This document shows positions 55,440 to 64,000 of a stretch of 64,000 bases of DNA, one piece after another (position 1 is the first letter of the stretch; each line of letters opens with the position of its first letter). The notes beneath the pieces were generated by a model that saw only the letters and a program-made list of their open reading frames with translations, searched no databases and had not been told where the DNA came from. The stretch lies in contig NZ_SIHY01000002.1 of the NCBI RefSeq assembly GCF_004320535.1, positions 310,001-374,000 on the forward strand, written 5' to 3'. The translations under genes and the position numbers were made by a program. The stretch comes from Arthrobacter sp. S41. GTDB lineage: Bacteria > Actinomycetota > Actinomycetes > Actinomycetales > Micrococcaceae.

Positions 55440-56756
55440 TTAGGGAAGAGTTGGCGAGTCCAGCATTTGGGTCACCAACGCAGCGATAGCAGAACGTTCA
55501 GATCGAGTCAGCGTTACGTGGCCGAACAGCGAGTGGCCCTTGAGCTGCTCCACCACCGCGGCGATACCGTCGTGTCGTCCAACATGCAGGTTGTCGCGCT
55601 GGGCCACATCGTGGGTCAACACCACTTTTGAATTCTGACCGATGCGCGAAAGCACCGTGAGCAGCACATTGCGTTCCAGTGACTGAGCCTCATCAACGAT
55701 GACATAAGAGTCATGCAGGGAACGGCCTCGAATGTGCGTGAGCGGAAGGACCTCGAGCATGCCACGTTCCATGACTTCATCGATGGCGTTCTTTGACACG
55801 ATTGATCCGAGAGTATCGAATACCGCTTGCGCCCAGGGGCCCATCTTCTCACCTTCGGAACCGGGCAAATAGCCTAGCTCCTGGCCGCCCACGGCATACA
55901 GCGGACGGAACACCGTGATCTTACGATGTTCTCGACGCTCCAGCACCGCCTCCATGCCGGCACAGAGCGCCAGCGCTGACTTACCGGTACCGGCGTTACC
56001 ACCGAGGGATACAATCCCCACCGAAGGATCCATGAGCAAGTCCAATGCGATGCGCTGTTCTGCGCTGCGGCCATGTAGTCCAAACGCTTGCTGGTCTCCG
56101 CGAACCAATTTCAACGTGGTGGCGTCGGTCTTGCGAGCCAAGGCGCTTCCGCGCGTTGAAGTGATGACAAAACCGGTATTGATCGGCGCATCAGCGACGG
56201 CTTTAAGGTTCAAGAGCTGTTCGTGCTCATAAAGCGTCGCCATGGATTCTTCGTCAAGCTCCAGCTGTTCAATGCCGGTCCAACCGGTGGAGGCGATCAG
56301 CTCGTTGCGGTACACCTCTGCGTGCAGACCCATGGCTGATGCTTTGATTCGCATCGGCAGATCTTTGGTCACTAGGGCAACGTCGAGACCGGAATCCAAG
56401 AGGTGTTTTGCCACGGCGAGAATACGGGCGTCGTTATCTCCCGAACGCATTCCTACCGGAAGCACGTCAGGGGCAATATGGTTTAGTTCAATGCGCAGCG
56501 TGCCACCGGAAGAAGAGACGGGAACCGCTTGGGCGAGTCCGCCGTGGTTGGCAATCAAATCATCAAGCAGGCGCAAGGCTTGACGGGCAAAGTAACCCAG
56601 CTCAGGGTCTTTGCGTTTCTGTTCCAACTCGGTGACCACGGTTAATGGAATCACCACATGGTGCTCTTCGAAGTGGAACATTGCTTTCGGATCTGAAAGC
56701 AAAACCGAGGTGTCAATGACGTAGGTTCGTACACCTTGTTCGGCAGTTCGGCTCAT
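55440..56756 (-). CDS. PIN-PhoH fusion protein (PhoH2-type RNase/helicase)
   Basis: 438 residues. The N-terminal PIN nuclease domain has [13 protein letters not shown] and the acidic residues [17 protein letters not shown] and [13 protein letters not shown]. The C-terminal PhoH ATPase has Walker [18 protein letters not shown] and Walker [15 protein letters not shown]. In M. tuberculosis PhoH2 (Rv1095) is a sequence-specific RNA helicase/RNase. The start is the ATG at 56756; the first 26 codons of the open frame are not conserved. It has a weak ribosome site. A hairpin in the leader at 56793-56814 lies just upstream. Confidence 0.9.
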   Translation of the reverse strand: MSRTAEQGVRTYVIDTSVLLSDPKAMFHFEEHHVVIPLTVVTELEQKRKDPELGYFARQALRLLDDLIANHGGLAQAVPVSSSGGTLRIELNHIAPDVLPVGMRSGDNDARILAVAKHLLDSGLDVALVTKDLPMRIKASAMGLHAEVYRNELIASTGWTGIEQLELDEESMATLYEHEQLLNLKAVADAPINTGFVITSTRGSALARKTDATTLKLVRGDQQAFGLHGRSAEQRIALDLLMDPSVGIVSLGGNAGTGKSALALCAGMEAVLERREHRKITVFRPLYAVGGQELGYLPGSEGEKMGPWAQAVFDTLGSIVSKNAIDEVMERGMLEVLPLTHIRGRSLHDSYVIVDEAQSLERNVLLTVLSRIGQNSKVVLTHDVAQRDNLHVGRHDGIAAVVEQLKGHSLFGHVTLTRSERSAIAALVTQMLDSPTLP

Positions 56757-56792
56757 GGCAGCGCACCCAATCTCGAATCCGGCGTGAGGAAT

Positions 56793-56814
56793 TTCCCCAC
56801 GCGTCAGTGGGGAA
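56793..56814 (-). promoter_or_regulatory. hairpin in the phoH leader
   Basis: Perfect 8-bp stem TTCCCCAC/GTGGGGAA with a 6-nt loop, about 37 nt upstream of the start on the minus strand. Confidence 0.35.
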
Positions 56815-57030
56815 CCCCAACACCGGATGTCCAAGGCGTTTCCGGCAGTGGTACCGGCTTGCGCTGCTTTTGGTCATCTAGTGCGGAACCCTTCAGTCAG
56901 CTAGGGCTTGATGCCCCGGCCTTATGAACACCATAGACCTGTGAAGGTCACCAGTAAGCAACAGCTGGGTAACGATTATTTTAACTCTGCGCGCTGCACA
57001 AAGATTTGACACGCTAAACCGAGAAAGAAA

Positions 57031-57792
57031 CTAGGCGCCGAATCGGCGTTGGCGATCCGCAAAGTCGCGCAAGGCTCGCAGGAAGTCAACACGGCGGAAG
57101 TCAGGCCACAAGGCTTCGCAGAAGTAGAACTCTGAGTACGCACTCTGCCAGGTCAAGAATCCGCTCAGGCGCTGCTCACCGCTGGTGCGGATAACCAAGT
57201 CTGGGTCTGGCTGACCTTTGGTATACAGGGCCGATTCGATGTCGTCGGTGGACAGGTTTTCGGCCAGCTCTTCGATGGTGCGTCCGTCATGGGCGGCCTG
57301 CCCCAAGAGCTCTTTAAAAGCATCCAAGATTTCACGGCGTCCGCCATAACCGATGGCCACGTTCACGTGGACACCAGTACGGTTTGCGGTAATGGTTTCC
57401 AAGGCGGACAGCTTCTGAGCCAATTGAGGTGGCAGCAAATCCTTGGCGCCAACCTGTTGAACTTTCACCCGGTTGGTTTCGCCCAGTCGATCCAGGGTTC
57501 CACCGATGACCTCCAAGAGGTCTCGCAGTTCGCTGGCCTCGCGGTTCAGATTGTCGGTGGAGAGCATGTAGAGCGTGACCATCTTGATGTTGAGGTCTTC
57601 GCACCAGTCCAGGAATTCAAGAATCTTGTCTGCTCCGGCCTGATGACCGGCCATGGTGGGCGAACCGGCAAGCTTGGCCCAGCGCCGGTTGCCATCGACC
57701 ATAACCCCGATGTGGTGAGGGAGCTTGTCGGCAGGCAGTGACTTCGCCAAGCGCCGTTCGTAGTAACGATACGCAAGGTTGGGAAGCTGCAC
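57031..57792 (-). CDS. uppS: cis-prenyl (polyprenyl diphosphate) transferase, UppS family
   Basis: Z-prenyltransferase that elongates allylic diphosphates, making carrier lipids for wall synthesis, or the short Z,E-farnesyl form (Rv1086-like). Motifs: HIGVMVDGNRRWAK with the catalytic Asp, TLYMLSTDN, VAIGYGGRREI and IRTSGEQRLSGFLTWQ. The GTG at 57792 is preferred to the TTG at 57819 because AAAGG precedes it; the product is 253 residues. Long- versus short-chain specificity cannot be read by eye. The isoprenoid link to IspE in this window is suggestive only. Confidence 0.9.
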   Translation of the reverse strand: MQLPNLAYRYYERRLAKSLPADKLPHHIGVMVDGNRRWAKLAGSPTMAGHQAGADKILEFLDWCEDLNIKMVTLYMLSTDNLNREASELRDLLEVIGGTLDRLGETNRVKVQQVGAKDLLPPQLAQKLSALETITANRTGVHVNVAIGYGGRREILDAFKELLGQAAHDGRTIEELAENLSTDDIESALYTKGQPDPDLVIRTSGEQRLSGFLTWQSAYSEFYFCEALWPDFRRVDFLRALRDFADRQRRFGA

Positions 57793-57916
57793 CGTGGCAC
57801 TGCCTTTCAATCGATTCAAAAAGTCTAGGTTCTAAATCTACCGCGAATCACTCGTTGCTTTGCGGATCTTGCAATCCCAGCAGTCCAAAGACACTCCTCG
57901 CTCACCGTTTTTTCGC

Positions 57917-60031
57917 CTAGTTGTTGTGGCTCACGCGCAGCAGCTCCAGTAGATCTTCAATGGATTCAACCGGCATTTGGCACAGTTCTTCACGGCAGGG
58001 TTGAATCTTCAGTGTTGAGCCTGAACCAGCGAGCTGCGGATCGTGATGGGCATTGAGGTCTAGGGCCCAGGCGATCTTGCGCGCTTGCGCAGCTTGAGGA
58101 CCTTCCCAGTCGGAGAGTCCCACGTAGTGCACGGTGCTAGAGATGATGTTCTGGACTTCTAGGGCGGTAGCTACCTGGGTAGGCGCGTCAGCAGCCAACG
58201 CTGCAGCGTGGGCGCTTAGCTTGCGTGCACGTTCTAGTTCTTCTGCATGGGTTTGGGAGTATTCTCCCTTGGCCATGGCCCTAATTGCATGCATGGACAA
58301 CGCCTTGGCATAAAGCGCTCCGGCTGCTGGCAACGCATCGTCAAGCACGCTCACGGAGGCAACATCACTGCGTTGCGCGGTAATGCGCTCATCAGCTTGA
58401 ACGCTATCGCGTGGCACTCCAGATTCCGGATCCACAAAATCCTTGGCCCGTACTAATAACTGTCCTGCTCGTTCGGACCATTGGTCATCTTTCGTAGCTT
58501 GTCCCAGGGCCAGGAAACCAACAGCTAAAGCGGCATAGTCTTGCAGGGTTGCTTCGTTGCCGGTGGCCGCATGCGACGCAAAACTTACCCGCGCTAGACG
58601 TTGGGTGGATGAATCCCATTGTGTTTGCCACACACTATTTCCAACTTGCTTGGCCAGTTCTAATGCTTCTGAATTATCAAGCAGTACGGCGGCATCGCAC
58701 AATGCTTGAATGGCTAGCCCGTTCCAGCCAGCGATGATTTTCTCATCACGGACCGGCCTGATGCGTGAGGTGCGCATATTGCGTAGGGCAGTTATCAGCT
58801 CGGTGATCACAGCTTGCTCGCCAGGCTTTGGCATTCTGGCGAAGGAGAAGCAGAAGTGCTCGGCGTCCTCGGCGATAGGCGCAAAACGGATCAGCCCCTG
58901 AGGCAAAACCTGCGTCAGCGATGAAGTGACGCTGTTGATCTCTTCGCGGCTGTAGCTGTAGTAAGCGCCTTCAACTTGGGCGCCATCTCGGGTGGAATCC
59001 GCGTCCAGTGAGGCGGCAAAGGCCGGTGCTGAAGTGGAATCTACCAGCAGTTCTTCCTTGAGGAACGTGATAATTCCCCGCGCGCTGCTTGCCGCCAGTG
59101 TTGCTAGCGCTTGTGCACGAGGGGCCGATTCGCGCTGCGTATTCGAGGCAACTTCTTTGGCCAGCACCGCGCTGCGCGCAGCTAGCGAAAGCAAGCCAGC
59201 ATTGTCGTAGAGCATCTTTTCAAAGTGTGGGACCGACCAATTTTCATCCACACAGTACCGGGCGAATCCGCCATCAATATGGTCTTGTAATCCGCCCAAG
59301 AAAATTGCTTCAAGGTGAGTTGCTACGGCGCCAAAGGCGTCTTCGGCGGTGTCTGGACGGGTAAAGACCGAACGCCACATGGTCTTCAAAGCCCAGGTGG
59401 GAGGGAACTTAGGCGCAGGCGTAAATCCGCCTTCAGGATTTGTTGCAGCCAGCCAGCGTTCGGTGGCAGTGCTCAGTGCCTGCGCCGCTGGTTCTGCAGA
59501 TTCTAAGGACAGCAACGCACTCTGCCGGGTACCAAGTTCAGCTAGGTGATCCGCGAGCATCTGGGCTTGTTCTTCTAAGCCCTCGCGCTTGGATTCCCAC
59601 GCTTGGTGCACAGCATCAAGTACTTGCCTGAAGCCAGGAGTTTTGCCGCGCTGCTGTGCTGGGTAATAAGTCCCAGCGTGCACCGCGCGTCCATCAGGCA
59701 TAGCGAAGATGGTCATAGGCCAGCCACCAGCACCGGTGAGCGCTTGGGTGGCCATCATGTACGTGTCATCCACCAAGGGGTGCTCTTCACGGTCCACCTT
59801 GATGGCCACAAAATTTTCGTTGAGTAATTCAGCGATTTGGGGATCGTCAAAAGATTCGTGGCTCATCACATGGCACCAGTGGCACGCGGCATAACCGATG
59901 GAGAGCATCACTGGTACATCGCGCAACCGAGCCTGTTCAAAGGCTTCGTCCCCATAAGGGAACCAGTCCACTAGTTGATGCGCATGTTGTCTAAGATATT
60001 GGCTGGCAGCGCCAGCGAGTCGTTGAGCCAC
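57917..60031 (-). CDS. thioredoxin-domain protein of the DUF255 / YyaL family
   Basis: 704 residues. The N-terminal thioredoxin-like part has the hallmark VPVMLSIGYAACHWCHVM (CxxC) followed by HESFDDPQIAELLNENFVAIKVDREEHP and TGAGGWPMTIF. A long alpha-helical (alpha/alpha toroid-like) middle and C-terminal region follows. The biochemical role is not settled. The GTG start has no Shine-Dalgarno, and TAGCAT lies 6 nt before it. It is downstream of the small membrane protein and of mca on the same strand, equivalent to Rv1084 next to Rv1083 and Rv1082. Confidence 0.88.
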   Translation of the reverse strand: MAQRLAGAASQYLRQHAHQLVDWFPYGDEAFEQARLRDVPVMLSIGYAACHWCHVMSHESFDDPQIAELLNENFVAIKVDREEHPLVDDTYMMATQALTGAGGWPMTIFAMPDGRAVHAGTYYPAQQRGKTPGFRQVLDAVHQAWESKREGLEEQAQMLADHLAELGTRQSALLSLESAEPAAQALSTATERWLAATNPEGGFTPAPKFPPTWALKTMWRSVFTRPDTAEDAFGAVATHLEAIFLGGLQDHIDGGFARYCVDENWSVPHFEKMLYDNAGLLSLAARSAVLAKEVASNTQRESAPRAQALATLAASSARGIITFLKEELLVDSTSAPAFAASLDADSTRDGAQVEGAYYSYSREEINSVTSSLTQVLPQGLIRFAPIAEDAEHFCFSFARMPKPGEQAVITELITALRNMRTSRIRPVRDEKIIAGWNGLAIQALCDAAVLLDNSEALELAKQVGNSVWQTQWDSSTQRLARVSFASHAATGNEATLQDYAALAVGFLALGQATKDDQWSERAGQLLVRAKDFVDPESGVPRDSVQADERITAQRSDVASVSVLDDALPAAGALYAKALSMHAIRAMAKGEYSQTHAEELERARKLSAHAAALAADAPTQVATALEVQNIISSTVHYVGLSDWEGPQAAQARKIAWALDLNAHHDPQLAGSGSTLKIQPCREELCQMPVESIEDLLELLRVSHNN

Positions 60032-60037
60032 GCAATA

Positions 60038-60043
60038 ATGCTA
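60038..60043 (-). promoter_or_regulatory. -10 element for a leaderless DUF255 transcript
   Basis: TAGCAT on the minus strand, 6 nt before the GTG. Confidence 0.3.
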
Positions 60044-60064
60044 TCGCGCAGCTCACACAACTGT

Positions 60065-60346
60065 TTACCGCTCTTCGCTGGTCTTAGGGTCGATCGGCTC
60101 TTCAGGCTCCTGAAGTTTGCGTTCGTTGCCCTTGGTAACCATTTCCTGCTGCTTGGCTTCAGCTTCCGAGGTGTAGCGCACCCGGCGAACACGGCGAACC
60201 ATGTCACGGATCAGGAAAATCACTGCGATGACCATGACCGCGGTGAAAATAAATCCAAGGAATCCGGGACCGTAGTCGCTACTGGTCTCCGTGCCCAATT
60301 TGGTGGTCTCGGAGGCTACTGCGAAGGACGCGAAAATCGTATTCAC
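60065..60346 (-). CDS. small single-pass membrane protein (Rv1083-like)
   Basis: 93 residues. Short extracytoplasmic N-terminus, one membrane helix (about residues 27-46, GFIFTAVMVIAVIFLIRDM), then a basic stretch RRVRRVR and a charged tail. The same position next to mca and the DUF255 gene is held by Rv1083 in M. tuberculosis. The GTG start is plausible with AAGAG upstream. Function is unknown. Confidence 0.75.
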   Translation of the reverse strand: MNTIFASFAVASETTKLGTETSSDYGPGFLGFIFTAVMVIAVIFLIRDMVRRVRRVRYTSEAEAKQQEMVTKGNERKLQEPEEPIDPKTSEER

Positions 60347-60389
60347 GATATACGGACAACTCTTTTCTACAACTGGGAAGTGCTTAGTG

Positions 60390-61307
60390 CTATCTTAGTC
60401 CGGCAAACAGGTCCGACTCGGGCAACTCGGTAGCCACCTTCGAAGAGATCAAGGTGTAATCCTCCCACGGCCAGCGCTCTGCGTACACATGTTCAGGGAC
60501 CGCGAAGAAGAAACCCTCCGGGTCAATCTGGGTTCGGTGAGCCAGCAACGCTTGATCACGCTGCGAGAAAAAGTCTGCGCAGTGAATCTGAGTAGTGGTC
60601 GTATGTGGTGAAACCCACTGGAACATCTGGTTATCTTCATCGGTTTCCCACTGCGCAACACGTTCTGCGTACGGGGACTCGATGCCGGCCTCGACCATCG
60701 CGTAGTGCAATGCGCGGAAACGGTCCGGTGCAAAAGCACGGTCGTAGTACAGTTTGCCTACCGACCATGGCTCCCCCAGTTCTGGGTACATCTCTGGGTT
60801 ATCGGCATGCTCAAATGCGAAGGTTGCCACCTTGTGGCTGTGGATGTGATCCGGGTGCGGGTAGCCACCGTTTTCGTCATAAGTAGTGATGACATGTGGA
60901 CGGAATTCGCGGATCAGCTTAATGATGCCAGCGGCAGCCACCTCCACTGGTTGTAGCGCAAAAGCGCCAAAGGGAAGTTCCGGTAGCGGGTCACCTTCAG
61001 GCAGGCCGGAGTCAACGTAGCCGAGCCAGCGGTGCTTAATGCCCAGCACCGAAGCGGCTTCTGCCATCTCGGTACGGCGAACCCCTGGTAGATCGCGGTG
61101 CGCGTGAGCCAACTCGCCTGCAGCTGCATTAAGAATGTCGCCACGTTCGCCGCCTGTGCAGGAAACGACCATGACCTCAGCGCCGGCGTCAACGTAGGCA
61201 GCCATGGTGGCAGCGCCCTTCGAAGATTCATCATCCGGGTGCGCGTGAATCGCCATGAGACGCAAACCTTGCGATGGGGCAATTTTCTTCACGTTGTGAA
61301 TCTCCAC
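60390..61307 (-). CDS. mca: mycothiol S-conjugate amidase
   Basis: Zinc amidase that cleaves mycothiol-toxin conjugates to release GlcN-Ins and a mercapturic acid for export, a detoxification step of actinobacteria. The PIG-L fold motifs are clear: MAIHAHPDDESSKG with the zinc-binding HPDD, and GYPHPDHIHSH. The 305 residues match Mca; the related deacetylase MshB is also in this family, but the C-terminal part (PHTTTTQIHCADFFSQRDQAL) suits Mca. The GTG start has GGAAAG about 7-8 nt upstream. Confidence 0.9.
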   Translation of the reverse strand: MEIHNVKKIAPSQGLRLMAIHAHPDDESSKGAATMAAYVDAGAEVMVVSCTGGERGDILNAAAGELAHAHRDLPGVRRTEMAEAASVLGIKHRWLGYVDSGLPEGDPLPELPFGAFALQPVEVAAAGIIKLIREFRPHVITTYDENGGYPHPDHIHSHKVATFAFEHADNPEMYPELGEPWSVGKLYYDRAFAPDRFRALHYAMVEAGIESPYAERVAQWETDEDNQMFQWVSPHTTTTQIHCADFFSQRDQALLAHRTQIDPEGFFFAVPEHVYAERWPWEDYTLISSKVATELPESDLFAGLR

Positions 61308-61499
61308 TTATCTACTTTCCTTCGTCACTATGCTGCACAGTCGAAAATATTGATGACTGTCCACCACTCATAACAACTGATACTCGACTGCCGGTTATTC
61401 CCGATTCAGCTCAGGCGGTAAACTTGTCGAAGGAACCAACATACGGCATTCCCTGTTCAAATGCCGCCAAGGCATATAGAGAGTGGTGCAAGACAAGCA

Positions 61500-61919
61500 A
61501 TGTCTGATCCAAGCTTAACGGCTCGCTACAACAACCCCAAGAAACGCAACCTCAGCAAACGAGCACGTAACTGGCTTATTGGCGCTGCGCTGAGCATTGG
61601 TGTTGTTGGAGCTGCATACGTCGGGTTCAATAACTACAGTGCCATCACGGCTCAGGACGTGAACTTTGAGGTTGTTTCTCCAACCTTGGCCAAGAGCAGC
61701 ATCGTCGTTGAGTACAACTCCAAAGATCGTGTTCAGTGTGATATCCGGGCCATGAACGAGTCCAAAGCTGTTGTCGGTTACAAGACCGTGTTGCTTGATC
61801 CGGGCGAGCAGTCAGGCGTGATCAAACAGCAAATCGATGTTGACCTTCATACCGACAACCTTGCGGTGACATCCGGTGTTGAATCCTGCTATAAGGTTCC
61901 GCAGAACTTCAAGGGTTAA
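61500..61919 (+). CDS. DUF4307 family membrane-anchored protein
   Basis: 139 residues. Polar N-terminus, one membrane helix (about residues 26-46, LIGAALSIGVVGAAYVGF), then a beta-rich extracytoplasmic domain: VNFEVVSPTLAKSSIVVEYNSKDRVQCDIRAMN and VGYKTVLLDPGEQSG. Two cysteines may pair. The ATG at 61500 is preferred over the upstream codons. No ribosome site is seen. It sits divergent from mca and upstream of greA, the place of Rv1081c in M. tuberculosis. Unknown function. Confidence 0.8.
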   Translation: MSDPSLTARYNNPKKRNLSKRARNWLIGAALSIGVVGAAYVGFNNYSAITAQDVNFEVVSPTLAKSSIVVEYNSKDRVQCDIRAMNESKAVVGYKTVLLDPGEQSGVIKQQIDVDLHTDNLAVTSGVESCYKVPQNFKG

Positions 61920-61955
61920 TATTTCTGCCAGTTCATTCCCTAATAGCTGAACCTA

Positions 61956-61985
61956 TTGGGCTTAAAGCGTTTTGGCGACTACTAT
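61956..61985 (+). promoter_or_regulatory. promoter upstream of greA or of a small RNA
   Basis: TTGGGC, 18-bp spacer, TACTAT; predicted start near 61992, about 217 nt before the greA GTG. Confidence 0.4.
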
Positions 61986-62005
61986 CGTTGAAAAGATACG
62001 TTTTG

Positions 62006-62057
62006 CCCCGCATCGGTGAATGAGCCAGCTTCGAACTGTTTCATGCAGCTGGCGGGG
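62006..62057 (+). terminator. terminator-like hairpin in the greA leader
   Basis: Nested stem: CCCCG/CGGGG outside (62006-62010 with 62053-62057) and CCAGCT/AGCTGG inside, followed by TCTTTGCTT. With the promoter just upstream it could end a transcript of about 70 nt. Confidence 0.4.
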
Positions 62058-62120
62058 TCTTTGCTTGCAACGCTAGAACAACGCAAGCCCGCAAAACTGT
62101 ACCGAATTCGACTTCGTCGA

Positions 62121-62139
62121 CGCCACCGCACTGGTGGCG
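62121..62139 (+). promoter_or_regulatory. second hairpin in the greA leader
   Basis: Perfect 7-bp stem CGCCACC/GGTGGCG with a 5-nt loop, about 70 nt before the start. Confidence 0.35.
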
Positions 62140-62208
62140 TTCGGCTTTTGTGGCTCTTTGAGCCTCAACGGCCGCCGCGAAGTCCTAACTGACCAAAGGA
62201 AGTACAAC

Positions 62209-62706
62209 GTGAGCACCAACAGCAACGAACCTGTCGTTTGGCTGACTCAGGAAGCCTTCGACCGCCTCCAGACCGAATTGACCTTCCTCTCCGGCCCGGG
62301 ACGCGCCGAGATCGTTGCGCGTATCGAGCAGGCCCGTTCCGAAGGTGACCTCAAGGAGAACGGTGGCTACCACGCCGCTCGTGAAGAGCAGGGTAAGGCC
62401 GAAGCACGCATCCTGTACCTCAAGGACCTACTGCGTCGCGCCAACGTTGGCGAAGCACCTGCCGATGATGGCATCGTTGAACCAGGCATGATGGTTGTTG
62501 CCAACATCGCTGGTGACGAGACCTCATTCCTCTTCGGTTCCCGCGAAGTTGCTGGCGACACCGATCTGGAAGTTTACTCGGAGCAGTCGCCTATCGGCGT
62601 AGCCGTTCACGGCGCCAAGGTTGGCGACAAGCTTTCCTACGTGGCTCCAAACGGCCGAGACATCAAGGTCGAAATCATCTCGGCTAAGCCTTACCAAGCT
62701 TCCTAA
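62209..62706 (+). CDS. greA: transcription elongation factor GreA
   Basis: Binds the secondary channel of RNA polymerase and stimulates cleavage of backtracked RNA. The N-terminal coiled coil has WLTQEAFDRLQTEL, the loop acidic pair region EGDLKENGGYHAAREEQG, and the C-terminal FKBP-like part IVEPGMMVVANIAG and SPIGVAVHGAKVGDKLSY. The start is the GTG at 62209 with AAAGGA upstream, giving 165 residues; the open frame upstream is leader. It lies between DUF4307 and a convergent ilvA, with a 48-bp palindromic terminator. Confidence 0.95.
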   Translation: MSTNSNEPVVWLTQEAFDRLQTELTFLSGPGRAEIVARIEQARSEGDLKENGGYHAAREEQGKAEARILYLKDLLRRANVGEAPADDGIVEPGMMVVANIAGDETSFLFGSREVAGDTDLEVYSEQSPIGVAVHGAKVGDKLSYVAPNGRDIKVEIISAKPYQAS

Positions 62707-62722
62707 TAAAGCTAATAAGCAC

Positions 62723-62770
62723 AAAGTCCACGGGCCGCTAACTCAATTGAGTTAGCGGCCCGTGGACTTT
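62723..62770. terminator. 48-bp perfect palindromic terminator
   Basis: 24+24 bp perfect inverted repeat centred on CAATTG, starting AAAGTCCACGGGCCG. It lies between convergent greA and ilvA with T-rich flanks on both sides. Confidence 0.95.
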
Positions 62771-62782
62771 TATGCGTTGAGA

Positions 62783-64000
62783 TTAGCCGACTGATCCGCC
62801 GGCGTTGTTAGTGATCTGTGGATCAAATCCCTCGGCACGAAGATTATTGAGCACTGCCTTGGAATGTTCGTGTCCCTTGGTTTCCAGATCAATGGTGATG
62901 GCCACGTCGCCCATGGACAACGAGCCACCGATACGGGTGTGGTCCAGGCGCGTCACGTTGGCATCTGATTCAGCGATGATACGCGAGATCTGAGCCAGCG
63001 CGCCGGGACGATCCGGAAGCATCATTCGCACGGTCAAGAATCGCCCGGCCGCCGACAGACCACGCTGAATAACCTTAAGCATCAGCAACGGATCGATGTT
63101 GCCGCCCGAGAGGATCACCGCGGTGGTCGCTGGATTGATTCCATGTTCTTCCAGACGGTTCTCCAGCAGCGCGGCAACACCCACGGCACCAGCTGGTTCA
63201 ACCACCAGCTTGTTGCGTTCTAACAGGACCACCAAGGCGCGAGCTAGTGCGTCTTCAGATACTGTCACCACATCATCAACAAGTTCCTTGATGATGGTGA
63301 ACGGCAGTTGCCCTGGCTTGCCCACTGCAATGCCGTCAGCGATAGTGTGCACGGTATCCAGCGGAACTAATGCGTCAGCTGCCAGTGACGGTGGGTAGGC
63401 TGCAGCATTTTCTGCCTGCACCCCAATCACCTTGATGGTTCGTCCCAGTTCTCGCGCTTTTTCCTTCAACGCAATGGCTACACCGGCAAGCAGACCGCCA
63501 CCGCCGACGCCCATAAGAACCGTTTCCACTTCTGGAAGTTGTTCTAGTAGCTCCAGGCCGATGGTTCCCTGGCCGGCGATGATGTCCGGGTGGTCAAAGG
63601 GGTGAACAAATACTGCGCCTGATTTATCGGCGAAGCGCTGGGCTTCGGCCAGTGCTTGGTCCACGGTGTCTCCAAAGAGCACTACTTCCGCACCGTGATC
63701 GCGAGTGGCGGTGAGCTTGGGCAGTGCAACTCCACGAGGCATGTAGATACGAGCCTTGATACCCAGCTGGCTGGCGGCCTGCGCTACGCCTTGGGCGTGG
63801 TTACCGGCGGAAGCTGCGACAACACCGCGTGCTTTCTCTTCATCGCTGAGTTTGGACATGCGAACGTAGGCGCCTCGCACCTTGAAGGATCCGGCACGCT
63901 GCATGTTTTCGCATTTGAGGAAGACTTCGGCACCAATGTGCTGGGACAGTACCCTGGAATGCTCCACAGGGGTCAAAGCAATAACTGGCTTCAAGACCTG
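62783..64000 (-). CDS. ilvA: threonine ammonia-lyase (5' end outside window)
   Basis: PLP enzyme deaminating threonine to 2-oxobutyrate, the first step to isoleucine. PLP lysine in RAGSFKVRGAYVRM, the glycine-rich phosphate loop LMGVGGGGLLAGVAIALKE and a C-terminal ACT domain (LTVRMMLPDRPGALAQISRII). The frame is open to the window edge (codons Q-V precede TTG at 63994), so the true start is upstream. It has one ACT-like regulatory domain of about 75 residues, the short form, as opposed to the two-domain E. coli IlvA. Confidence 0.93.
   Translation of the reverse strand, partial: QVLKPVIALTPVEHSRVLSQHIGAEVFLKCENMQRAGSFKVRGAYVRMSKLSDEEKARGVVAASAGNHAQGVAQAASQLGIKARIYMPRGVALPKLTATRDHGAEVVLFGDTVDQALAEAQRFADKSGAVFVHPFDHPDIIAGQGTIGLELLEQLPEVETVLMGVGGGGLLAGVAIALKEKARELGRTIKVIGVQAENAAAYPPSLAADALVPLDTVHTIADGIAVGKPGQLPFTIIKELVDDVVTVSEDALARALVVLLERNKLVVEPAGAVGVAALLENRLEEHGINPATTAVILSGGNIDPLLMLKVIQRGLSAAGRFLTVRMMLPDRPGALAQISRIIAESDANVTRLDHTRIGGSLSMGDVAITIDLETKGHEHSKAVLNNLRAEGFDPQITNNAGGSVG

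Overview
The window is an ordinary, densely coded stretch of actinobacterial chromosome, at mid-range G+C for the phylum. Several genes point to Actinobacteria: Mca (mycothiol amidase), a WhiB regulator, RpfB, SufU-type Fe-S assembly, DUF3499, DUF4245, DUF4307, DUF5719 and TIGR03089 proteins. The gene set and moderate G+C fit best with a Micrococcaceae member such as Arthrobacter or Glutamicibacter; that genus-level guess is inference. No IS element, prophage, CRISPR array, rRNA operon or integrase was recognised.

Layout. 1-8.2 kb: NhaA antiporter (cut by the window edge), then a minus-strand block of sufU/sufS, pth, rplY, a small unknown gene, prs and glmU. A tRNA-Gln follows. 8.5-12.1 kb: an ABC-F ATPase, an ABM-domain protein and a FAD oxidoreductase. 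12.3-16.7 kb: the classic tatD-rpfB-ksgA-ispE cluster. 16.9-21.6 kb: a MoxR / DUF58 / transglutaminase operon. 21.7-27.8 kb: gabD, rsmI, a divergent protein O-mannosyltransferase and a long-chain acyl-CoA ligase. 27.9-38.2 kb: envelope-related genes (TIGR01906 membrane protein, DUF3499 with a divergent metallopeptidase-family protein, heme A synthase, and a very large GT2 glycosyltransferase coupled to a DUF5719 protein and a WhiB regulator). 38.5-44.7 kb: TIGR03089, GtrA, purK, purE, an LCP ligase and manA. 44.8-48.9 kb: glpX, DUF4245, carbonic anhydrase and fumC. 49-56.8 kb: a possibly frameshifted membrane protein, a GNAT, a TetR-MFS pair, Nudix, prepilin peptidase, an unknown gene and PIN-PhoH. 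57-64 kb: a Z-prenyltransferase, DUF255, a small membrane protein, mca, DUF4307, greA and ilvA (cut by the window edge).

Many of these blocks correspond, from memory, to three separate neighbourhoods of the Mycobacterium tuberculosis chromosome (around Rv1002c-Rv1018c, Rv3255c-Rv3277 and Rv1080c-Rv1100), joined here in one window. A common theme is cell-envelope building: UDP-GlcNAc (GlmU), PRPP (Prs), isoprenoid precursors (IspE and the Z-prenyltransferase), mannose (ManA, PMT), glycan transfer (GT2, GtrA, LCP) and wall remodelling (RpfB).

I found no clearly new multi-gene system. The best leads are: a four-half-site operator overlapping a leaderless TetR promoter; a high density of leaderless start signatures (about a dozen genes); structured 5' leaders before rpfB and greA; a palindrome over the whiB promoter; a split membrane protein with a CxC...CxxH motif; and a metallopeptidase-family protein that lacks the second zinc histidine and sits beside a Cys/His-rich DUF3499 protein.
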